Shown here: piece by piece, positions 52,030-58,418 of the stretch
Position numbering within the stretch: position 1 is the stretch's first letter
How the letters are laid out: each line of letters opens with the position of its first letter
From: Chromatiaceae bacterium
Lineage (GTDB): Bacteria; Pseudomonadota; Gammaproteobacteria; Chromatiales; Chromatiaceae
Assembly: GCA_007693535.1 (NCBI GenBank)
Contig: REDK01000159.1
Coordinates: forward strand, 76,047-134,464
Length of the DNA stretch: 58,418 nucleotides
Reading direction: 5' to 3'
Notes under the pieces: generated by a model
Databases searched by the model: none
Told to the model about the DNA's origin: nothing
Seen by the model: only the letters and a program-made list of their open reading frames with translations
Translations under genes and position numbers: made by a program

Positions 52030-52419
52030 GTGCGCTTGCACATCCCGCTCGACACCCTTTGTTCGCTGATCGCCCTGGCGCGCGAGTTTCAGGCAAAGGA
52101 AGAGGTAGTGATCCCGGACACCCCGGAAAGCCCCTCCGAAGACTGGGCCATGCAGGTGCTGGCCGACCATCGCGACGACTATTGCCTAGCCGAGTTCCGC
52201 GGCGTCGTCACCGATATGTCCGAGCGCCAGCGCGCCGAGCTGGTGGCGTTGATGTGGGTTGGCCGCGGCGATTTCAGCATCGAGGAATGGGAGGACGCGG
52301 TCGATGAGGCCCTGGGAGACTTCAGCATCCGTGCTGCCAACTATGTGCTGGCCCATCCGATGGTCACCGATCATCTCGAAGAGGGCCTGATCGCGATGGA
52401 CCTATCCTGCGACGAATAG
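52030..52419 (+). CDS. DUF3775-like protein
   Basis: 129 aa soluble protein: IPLDTLCSLIALAREFQAKE near the N terminus, DYCLAEFRGVVTDMSERQRAELVALMWVGRGD in the middle, the characteristic DUF3775 pattern. GTG 52030 is preceded by AGGAGG (52018-52023) at 6-nt spacing, which decides against the longer frame from 51931. Function unknown; the domain is widespread in proteobacteria. Confidence 0.75.
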   Translation: MRLHIPLDTLCSLIALAREFQAKEEVVIPDTPESPSEDWAMQVLADHRDDYCLAEFRGVVTDMSERQRAELVALMWVGRGDFSIEEWEDAVDEALGDFSIRAANYVLAHPMVTDHLEEGLIAMDLSCDE

Positions 52420-52624
52420 GCGGCCGCCGCCGTCTGCAGCGGCGCCCCATCGGGGCGAGAGATCCGTCATCGGCCAAGCGCTGATCGGCCGCTGAGCACG
52501 CCGCCTGACGGTCTGGCCAGGGCCGCTGTCCAGCCCTCCCCGCGCCGTTCCTTATCATCGGTTATCCCGCATCAGGCCTGCCCCGGGATCATCGGTCTCT
52601 GAATCTCCCCCTGGCATCGCTGCT

Positions 52625-53065
52625 TCAGTCGTAATTGACGGCGGCAAAGGCGTAGAAGCGGCTCAGCCCCGTGGTCCGGATCCAGCGCAGATAGGCATCG
52701 AACTGCTCGACCATGACCGGCGTCGGCAGCAGGCGCTCGGTGGACAGGGTCGCACTGGTATGGAGGCGATCGGCCGGCAACGGTTCGAACACGGCCAGGC
52801 GGCTCAGCCCGTTGCGCTTGGTCCAGGCCAGGTAGGCCGAGAACTGCTCGGCCATCGCGCGGGTCGGGAAGGGGTTCTCCACCCAATGGCCGGCAATCTC
52901 CACCAGCTCACCACTGCCGGTCGCAGCCGGGTCCGCCGCGCGTGTCGGTACATCGCTGGCAGGTAGCGTGATCGCGGCCCCCAGGGCAGCCCGAGACCAC
53001 CCCCCCTGGGCGATGGCCAGTAGCAGCAGCGACAGGCCGATGGCGGCACGAAGCGGGATAGGCAT
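52625..53065 (-). CDS. Exported protein with two internal repeats
   Basis: 146 aa. A signal peptide (about residues 5-28) and two similar 36-residue units: NPFPTRAMAEQFSAYLAW...GLSRLAVFEPL (about 62-95) and LPTPVMVEQFDAYLRW...GLSRFYAFAAV (about 110-143), sharing EQFxAYLxW and GLSR. AGGAG lies 6 nt before ATG 53065. An AT-rich palindromic promoter lies just upstream. No named family recognised. Confidence 0.75.
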   Translation of the reverse strand: MPIPLRAAIGLSLLLLAIAQGGWSRAALGAAITLPASDVPTRAADPAATGSGELVEIAGHWVENPFPTRAMAEQFSAYLAWTKRNGLSRLAVFEPLPADRLHTSATLSTERLLPTPVMVEQFDAYLRWIRTTGLSRFYAFAAVNYD

Positions 53066-53384
53066 AATCATCTCCTGACGAGGCAAATTTGATTTTCAAT
53101 ATATTAGCATTTTCTAATTTATTGTCCAGCTTTCGGTCGCGATGCGCGTGCCATGCCTGCCAGCCGGCATGCCCGCAGCCGCAGGCGCGTCCGCCAGTCT
53201 CCGGGGCGGCCGTGCTGGCGGCGTGCTCCCCCGCTTGCGCCGCACCCGTCCCCCGGCGCCACAGCCCTTATCATAGGGGCATCCGCGGACGGGCTGCGGT
53301 CGTGGGGCGGGCGTGCCGACCTGGCCACCGCCCGCATCCAGGCTCCCGTCGCCACCAATCCACTGTCGTTCTTCGCCCCCACCG
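53066..53384. other. 319-bp intergenic region upstream of mfd
   Basis: Holds the AT-rich promoter/operator at 53101-53128 at its left end. The GC-rich remainder up to the mfd start has no supported gene. Confidence 0.45.
53101..53128 (-). promoter_or_regulatory. Promoter overlapped by an AT-rich palindrome, upstream of the two-repeat protein
   Basis: On the minus strand TGGACA (-35, 53128-53123) and TAATAT (-10, 53106-53101) are 16 bp apart. A 5-6-5 palindrome ATTAG-N6-CTAAT (53103-53118) covers the spacer and -10, the place for a repressor. The motif looks like operators of ArsR-family BigR/SqrR-type sulfide-responsive repressors; that link is recollection-based inference. The predicted start lies about 30 nt before the ATG. 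Confidence 0.55.
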
Positions 53385-56300
53385 ATGCAGTCCCCCAGTC
53401 ATGATCCGTCCGTCCGTGCCGAGTCCGGCGCCAACACCGAGGTCCGCCATTCCGTCCTCGCCCCGCCGTTGCCGGTGCGTCACGGCGAGCGCCTGCTCTG
53501 GGGCCGGCTCTACGGCGCCGCCGCGGCGCTCGCCATCGCCCATGCCGCGCGGCTGGCTCCGGGGCCGCTGCTCTGTATCACCCCAGACATGCCGGCGGCG
53601 ACGCTCCTGCGCGCCGAACTGGAGTTCTTTCTGCAGGATGCCGCGGCGGACCTGCCGGTGCTGGGCTTTCCCGACTGGGAGACCCTGCCTTACGACGTCT
53701 TCTCGCCGCTGCCGGAACTGGTCTCCGAGCGCCTGCTGACACTGCACCGGCTGCCGGCCCTGCGCCGCGGGGTGCTGGTGGTGCCGGTGGGCACCCTGCT
53801 GCAGCGGCTGCCGCCGCCGGACTACGTCGATAGCCATTCGCTGGCGCTGGCGCTGGGCGATCGGCTGGATCTGGAGACCACCCGCGCGCGCCTGACCCGA
53901 GCCGGCTATCAGTGCGTCTCCCAGGTCATTGCCCACGGTGAGTTCGCGGTGCGCGGCGCCCTGCTGGATATCTTTCCGATGGGGGGCAGCGAGCCACTGC
54001 GCATCGACCTGTTCGACGATGAGATCGAATCCATCCGCACCTTCGATCCCGACAGCCAACGCTCGGTCGCGCGCCTGGAGCGGGTCCGGCTGCTGCCAGC
54101 GCGCGAATTCCCGTTCACCGAAGAGGCGATCAGCGGCTTTCGCCAGCGCTGGCGGGCACGCATCGATGGCGATCCCACCGCCAGCCTGATCTATCGCGAC
54201 GTCTCCGAGGGGCGCATGCCCGGCGGCATCGAGTATTACCTGCCGCTGTTCTTCGCCGCCACCGCGACCCTGTTCGACTACCTGCCGGCCAGCACCCTGG
54301 CCTGCGAGGCCGAGCCGGTGCGCACTGCCGCCAGTGCCGCGCTGGCGGCGATCGGCCAGCGCTGGGAGCAGCGCCGCCATGACCGCGAGCGCCCACTGTT
54401 GCCGCCGGCCGACCTCTATCTGGAAGCCGACGACCTGGCCGCCCGGCTCAACGCGATGACCGGGCTGTGCTGGCAGGGCGCCGAGGTGGCGGCACGCCGC
54501 CGCGGCTATGCGCGGGTATGCAATTTCGCCACCGAGACCATCCCGCCGCTGGCGATCCAGGCCCGTGCCGCCGAGCCCGCCGCGGCCCTCAAGGCCTTTC
54601 TAGACCAACCGGGCCAGCGCACGCTGGTGGTAGCCGAGAGCACCGGCCGGCGCGAGCAACTGCTGGAACATCTGCGCGGCTTCGACCTGCGCCCACGCCC
54701 GACCGCTGACTGGGCCGGCTTCTGCGCCGGCAGCGACCCCATCGCCATCACCGTCGCCCCGCTGGAGCAGCCGCTGCTGCTCGCCGATGCCGCCCTCGCC
54801 CTGATCACCGAGAGCCAGCTCCTCGGCGAGCGCATCCGCCAGGAACGCCGCCGTCGCGGTCGCGAGCGCGACGGCGACGCCATCGTGCGCAACCTCGCCG
54901 AACTCACCGCAGGCGCGCCGGTGGTGCACGAGGACCACGGCGTTGGCCGCTTCCTCGGGCTGCAGACCATCACTGTCGGCGGCCTGCCGGCGGAGTTCCT
55001 GGCGCTGGAATACGCCCGCGGCGACAAGCTCTATGTGCCGGTGAGTTCGCTGCATCTGATCTCGCGCTACACCGGCGCCGATCCCGAGCAGGCCCCGCTG
55101 CACCGCCTCGGCGGCGAGCAATGGGAACGCATCAAGCGCAAGGCGGCCGAGCAGGCGCATGACGCCGCCGCCGAACTGCTCGACATCTATGCCCGCCGCG
55201 CCGCCCGCGCCGGCGTCGCCTTCCCCGATCCCGGCGCCGACTATGCCGCCTTTGCCACCGGCTTCCCGTTCGAGGAAACGCCGGATCAGCAGCGCACCAT
55301 CGAAGCGATCCTCACCGACATGGCCAAGGCGCAGCCGATGGATCGGGTGGTCTGTGGCGATGTCGGCTTCGGCAAGACCGAGGTGGCGATGCGCGCCGCC
55401 TTCGTCGCCGTCACCGGCGGTCGCCAGGTGGCGGTGCTGGTGCCGACCACCTTGCTCGCCCAGCAGCATTATCAGAACTTCTCCGACCGCTTTGCCGACT
55501 GGCCGATCCGGGTCGAGAGCCTGTCGCGCTTCCGCAGCGCCAAGGAGGCCAAGGGGGTAACCGACGGGCTGGCCGATGGCACCATCGATATCGTGGTCGG
55601 CACCCACCGGCTGCTGCAGCCGGCGGTGCGCTTCAAGCAGCTCGGACTCGTCGTCATCGACGAGGAGCATCGCTTCGGGGTGCGCCACAAGGAGCGCCTG
55701 AAGAGCCTGCGCAGTGAGGTCGATATCCTCACCCTCACCGCCACGCCGATCCCGCGCACCCTGAACATGGCCATGTCCGGTCTGCGCGATCTGTCCATCA
55801 TTGCCACGCCGCCGGTCGAGCGCCACCCGATCAAGACCTTCGTCTCGCCCTGGAACGACGGCCTGATCCAGGAGGCCTGCCAGCGCGAGATCAATCGCGG
55901 CGGGCAGATCTATTTCCTCCACAACGAGGTCGAGACCATCGAGAATATGGCGCAGAAGGTCGAGGCGTTGGTGCCGGAGGCCCGCGTCGAGGTGGCCCAC
56001 GGGCAGATGCGCGAGCGCGACCTGGAGCGGGTGATGGGCGACTTCTATCACCGCCGCTTCAACCTGCTGGTCTGCACCACCATCGTCGAGAGCGGCATCG
56101 ACGTCCCCAGTGCCAACACCATCGTCATCAATCGCGCCGACAAGCTCGGGCTGGCCCAGTTGCATCAATTGCGCGGGCGCGTCGGGCGCTCCCATCATCG
56201 CGCCTACGCCTATCTGATCACGCCACCGCCCACGGCAATGACCGACGACGCCAAAAAGCGGCTGGAGGCGATCGAATCGCTGGAAGACCTGGGCGCCGGG

Positions 56301-56912
56301 TTCACCCTTGCCACCCATGATCTGGAGATCCGCGGGGCCGGTGAACTGCTAGGCGAGGATCAATCCGGGCAGATCCACGAGGTCGGCTTCAGCCTCTACA
56401 TGGACCTGCTGGAGCGCGCGGTGCAGGCGCTGAAGGCCGGCCGCACCCCGGAACTGGACCGGCCGCTGGACCATGGCGCCGAGATCGACCTGGGCCTGCC
56501 GGCGCTATTGCCGAGCGATTACCTGCCCGACGTGCACACCCGCCTAGTGACTTACAAGCGCATCGCCAGCGCGGCCGACCGCGAGGAGTTGAAGGAGCTG
56601 CAGGTGGAGATGATCGACCGCTTCGGTCTGCTGCCGGAGCCGACCAAGAACCTGTTCGCGATCACCGAGTTGAAGCTGCGGGTGCAGCCCTATGGCATTC
56701 GCAAGATCGAGGCCGGCCCGCAGGGCGGGCGCATCCTGTTCGGCGACCAGCCGCGCATCGACCACATGCGTCTGATCCGGCTGATCCAGACCCGCCCCAA
56801 GGACTACAAACTGGACCAGGCGGCCGGGGCGCTGCGCTTCCATCTGGACATGGGCGAGCCGACCAAGCGCATCGCCCAGGTCGATACCGTGCTCGGGCAG
56901 TTGCTGCACTGA
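53385..56912 (+). CDS. mfd: Transcription-repair coupling factor Mfd
   Basis: 1175 aa translocase that removes stalled RNA polymerase and recruits UvrA. UvrB-like N-terminal domains (about 30-330), the RNA-polymerase-interacting domain (HEDHGVGRFLG, about 510-525), the RecG-like motor with Walker A GDVGFGKTE (about 658) and DEEHRFGVRHKE (about 759), TATPIPRTL, the QLRGRVGRS motif, and the C-terminal TRCF domain. The frame continues 24 codons upstream, but ATG 53385 gives the usual short N terminus. No neighbour in the same operon. Confidence 0.97.
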   Translation: MQSPSHDPSVRAESGANTEVRHSVLAPPLPVRHGERLLWGRLYGAAAALAIAHAARLAPGPLLCITPDMPAATLLRAELEFFLQDAAADLPVLGFPDWETLPYDVFSPLPELVSERLLTLHRLPALRRGVLVVPVGTLLQRLPPPDYVDSHSLALALGDRLDLETTRARLTRAGYQCVSQVIAHGEFAVRGALLDIFPMGGSEPLRIDLFDDEIESIRTFDPDSQRSVARLERVRLLPAREFPFTEEAISGFRQRWRARIDGDPTASLIYRDVSEGRMPGGIEYYLPLFFAATATLFDYLPASTLACEAEPVRTAASAALAAIGQRWEQRRHDRERPLLPPADLYLEADDLAARLNAMTGLCWQGAEVAARRRGYARVCNFATETIPPLAIQARAAEPAAALKAFLDQPGQRTLVVAESTGRREQLLEHLRGFDLRPRPTADWAGFCAGSDPIAITVAPLEQPLLLADAALALITESQLLGERIRQERRRRGRERDGDAIVRNLAELTAGAPVVHEDHGVGRFLGLQTITVGGLPAEFLALEYARGDKLYVPVSSLHLISRYTGADPEQAPLHRLGGEQWERIKRKAAEQAHDAAAELLDIYARRAARAGVAFPDPGADYAAFATGFPFEETPDQQRTIEAILTDMAKAQPMDRVVCGDVGFGKTEVAMRAAFVAVTGGRQVAVLVPTTLLAQQHYQNFSDRFADWPIRVESLSRFRSAKEAKGVTDGLADGTIDIVVGTHRLLQPAVRFKQLGLVVIDEEHRFGVRHKERLKSLRSEVDILTLTATPIPRTLNMAMSGLRDLSIIATPPVERHPIKTFVSPWNDGLIQEACQREINRGGQIYFLHNEVETIENMAQKVEALVPEARVEVAHGQMRERDLERVMGDFYHRRFNLLVCTTIVESGIDVPSANTIVINRADKLGLAQLHQLRGRVGRSHHRAYAYLITPPPTAMTDDAKKRLEAIESLEDLGAGFTLATHDLEIRGAGELLGEDQSGQIHEVGFSLYMDLLERAVQALKAGRTPELDRPLDHGAEIDLGLPALLPSDYLPDVHTRLVTYKRIASAADREELKELQVEMIDRFGLLPEPTKNLFAITELKLRVQPYGIRKIEAGPQGGRILFGDQPRIDHMRLIRLIQTRPKDYKLDQAAGALRFHLDMGEPTKRIAQVDTVLGQLLH

Positions 56913-56929
56913 AACCGCCGCTGCGCGTC

Positions 56930-57296
56930 GCCGCAGCAACGACCTTGGCGCTGGCTGGACGGCTGCGGGTCGGCGGCCTGATGCGCCGCGGGGTCGGGCC
57001 AGTCAGATGGTGGTGCCATCGGCCAGCAGCAGGTGCCGTCCGCGCCACAGCCAACGCGCGGATGCCCCGTCGGCGACGCGCTTGCCGGTGCGCCTGGTCA
57101 AGGTGTCGATCATCGCCAGCGGCAGCCCGGCGCAGGCCTTGCTGCAGGCCGCCCTGTTGCTGCTGTACCGGGTCATGCCGGCCATCCGGCGCTCGAGCAC
57201 CGCAGCGTCCACCGCCTGCCGGCAACTGCCGTCCGCCGAGAACGCCGAAGTGATCAGGGCGCTCGCGCCCGGATCAGTGGGGTCTTGGGGTGTCAT
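56930..57296 (-). pseudogene. IS4-type transposase remnant (nonsense and frameshift)
   Basis: The N-terminal part reads RRTGKRVADGASARWLW and LADGTTI*, matching the region before the first Asp of the DDE triad. The stop interrupts the family continuation; after one extra base another frame gives PDPAAHQAADPQPSSQRQG, the expected next piece (PDTPxNQxxxPQP). Nothing of the catalytic core remains. Confidence 0.75.
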
Positions 57297-57431
57297 CTGG
57301 CCAGATCGCCCAACAACCTAGGAGATATCGACTGATCAGGGCGCGGCGGCCTTGCCAAGGGATCACGCGATGAAGGCCTGACGATTTCGCCCGCAAGATG
57401 GGGCAATCGCTGGTGGTCGGGTCGTTGGGCG

Positions 57432-57776
57432 ATGATAATCATGGTTGGGCGCCGAAAGGAGCTTGCCGGCATCTGCCTCCTATGCTTCTGCTGCTTGGGT
57501 GGCGGCTGTTCTTCTATGCCAATGAAGGAAGCGAACCCATCCATGGCCATGCCAATAGAGGGCGATATGGAATGCAAATTCTCGCTTGACCTAGAATCCT
57601 TTAATATCGCGCTCGCCTACTCGCACCACATGACACCACGAGCGACGAAGCAAATCAGAAGGATTATCTGCAGCCACTTCGATTACTTTGTGGAGCAATG
57701 GCAAGATTCAATCGAGGAGACAATCATGAGCAAACCTCCCGAGGTCGACCTTGTTGCAGAGGGCCAGCGACGGTGA
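57432..57776 (+). CDS. Putative lipoprotein of less GC-rich composition
   Basis: 114 aa. N terminus MIIMVGRRKELAGICLLCF with a lipobox-like LGGGC at residue 26, then a soluble part with MECKFSLDLESFNIALAYSHH and a helix TPRATKQIRRIICSHF. Codon use is visibly more AT-rich than the neighbours, and it lies among transposase remnants, so recent transfer is likely. The helix faintly resembles DUF4160-like antitoxin-associated proteins, but nothing is certain. Confidence 0.5.
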   Translation: MIIMVGRRKELAGICLLCFCCLGGGCSSMPMKEANPSMAMPIEGDMECKFSLDLESFNIALAYSHHMTPRATKQIRRIICSHFDYFVEQWQDSIEETIMSKPPEVDLVAEGQRR

Positions 57777-57857
57777 CCTCGCAATTTTTGCAGTCTCTCT
57801 CTCTCCGGGTGCGGGATTCACTGGCCGCTTGTTGAAGAGGATATTTCCATTGATGGC

Positions 57858-58169
57858 TTATTGCGCGTCCGCCATGAACCATCTCAGTTGAGGCAAAGCG
57901 CCTGACGAGTGAATGAACGCCGCCCCAAAATGAGGGCTGTCGAGCAGCTCGCACAGCAGGGTCTGCTCGTCGCTGCCCTTCCCCTCGCAGGGGCCGAGCG
58001 CGGCATCGAGTACAACCCCGGTCGCCAGGCACACCAAAGCCACCAACCGTGCAATCAGAAAGCCCAGCCCGGCCTTCTGGCCGGCGGGCTGCGGATACTT
58101 GGCCTGGTTCTGCGGGGTATCGGACAAGGTCACCGTCGTGCCATCGACCTCGATCGTCACTCCGGCCAC
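57858..58169 (-). pseudogene. IS4-type transposase, internal fragment
   Basis: 103 codons: DGTTVTLSDTPQNQAKYPQP, AGLGFLIARLVALVCLATG, VLDAALGPCEGKGSDEQTLL. These are the first catalytic Asp block and the following conserved segment of an IS4-family DDE transposase. The sequence diverges after CELLDS and stops; its N-terminal side fuses into repeat B (58140). A different copy from the remnant at 56930. Confidence 0.75.
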
Positions 58170-58274
58170 CGCGGCGACCGACTGCGCAGTCAGGCCATCC
58201 TGGCCTGATGTGATCGGGGCTGGAAGCCCTGACTACGCGCGGCGCCCGAGCCGCTGGTCGCGATAACGATCAAG
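58140..58274 (-). repeat. Dispersed repeat B, copy 2
   Basis: Partner of 23969-24107, with the same end (GATAACGATCAAGG) and the same encoded QS.AAV.GVTI peptide, here running directly into the transposase fragment. Confidence 0.55.
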
Positions 58275-58290
58275 GCCCAGAGGGGCCTTG
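58271..58290 (-). terminator. Hairpin between transposase pieces
   Basis: CAAGGCCC and GGGCCTTG form an 8-bp perfect stem with a 4-nt loop (58271-58290). It lies just after the stop at 58315-58313 on the minus strand; no clear T-run. Confidence 0.4.
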
Positions 58291-58312
58291 TTCATTATCC
58301 CGTCCACCGCCC

Positions 58313-58418
58313 TCAGGGCGGGACCGGCATGCGAGCGGGCTGCTTCGGCGGGCGTGGCCGTCGGCGTCGCGGTCGCGGCGGCAGAGGCACACGCACGAGG
58401 AGCTGCTCGAACAGTGCG
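58313..58418 (-). pseudogene. Possible transposase C-terminal fragment (window edge)
   Basis: A minus-strand frame entering from the right edge ends with LFEQLLVRVPLPPRP, then a run of Arg/Pro and a stop. A basic, Pro-rich end is common in IS4-type transposases, and the surroundings are transposase debris; the identification is weak because only 34 residues are visible. Confidence 0.3.

Noticed and set aside
54600-56318. 572-codon open frame on the minus strand opposite mfd
   Set aside because: Antisense shadow of a high-GC gene; composition reflects the reversed codons of mfd and no family motif is seen.

Overview
The window is high-GC proteobacterial DNA, almost fully packed with chromosomal housekeeping genes in orders typical of gammaproteobacteria: bamD divergent from rluD-pgeF; rpmF-plsX-fabHDG-acpP-fabF-pabC-mltG-tmk; lepA-lepB-rnc-era-recO-pdxJ; mfd. 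Together with abundant c-type cytochromes this suggests a gammaproteobacterium, perhaps a Chromatiales-type (purple sulfur bacterial) lineage. That placement is inference from gene content; no rRNA or tRNA gene was seen.

Layout. 1-1.5 kb: the end of sucC, sucD and the nitrogen regulator glnB. 1.7-8.7 kb: bamD against rluD-pgeF, then prc-gshA, closed by an 11-bp hairpin. 8.9-19.5 kb (minus strand): a 12-gene unit yceD-rpmF-plsX-fabH-fabD-fabG-acpP-fabF-pabC-mltG-tmk-mtnA with several 4-nt start/stop overlaps and a candidate promoter at its head. 19.8-21 kb: an unassigned TPR protein. 21.7-26.2 kb: a multiheme cytochrome island, with an octaheme hydroxylamine-oxidoreductase-like protein and a NapC/NirT tetraheme quinol dehydrogenase on the minus strand, and a divergent pentaheme c554-like cytochrome on the plus strand. 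26.6-38.2 kb (minus): an EF-G-like GTPase, pdxJ, recO, era, rnc, lepB, lepA and a DegP/MucD protease. 38.9-43.3 kb (minus): sufB-sufC-sufD-sufT without sufS. 43.9-48 kb (plus): a ferric-iron ABC transporter (binding protein, fused permease, ATPase) divergent from suf, with a Fur-like dyad between them. 48-53 kb: accessory genes (a 55-aa membrane protein, PEGA-SUMF1 lipoprotein-like protein plus a four-helix membrane protein, a SIR2-like protein with a substituted catalytic position, a 118-aa unknown, a DUF3775-like protein, and a secreted two-repeat protein under a palindromic promoter). 53.4-56.9 kb: mfd. 57-58.4 kb: decayed transposase pieces around a less GC-rich lipoprotein-like ORF.

The genes that are most unusual together are the three multiheme cytochromes. 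An octaheme HAO-like enzyme, a NapC/NirT membrane partner and a c554-like carrier are the same three classes that make up the hydroxylamine module of ammonia oxidisers, but the HAO gene lacks a haoB neighbour and appears to lack the crosslinking tyrosine, so a reductive role (nitrite or hydroxylamine to ammonia, fed from quinol) is the favoured reading.

Two families of dispersed intergenic repeats, two hexamer tandem arrays upstream of operons, and several small genes missed by simple ORF calling were also found. Start codons were re-chosen from ribosome-binding sites and family lengths where the longest ORF was clearly too long (bamD, pgeF, mtnA, tmk, pabC, acpP, fabD, plsX, pdxJ, recO, lepB, lepA, sufC, sufB, mfd and others).
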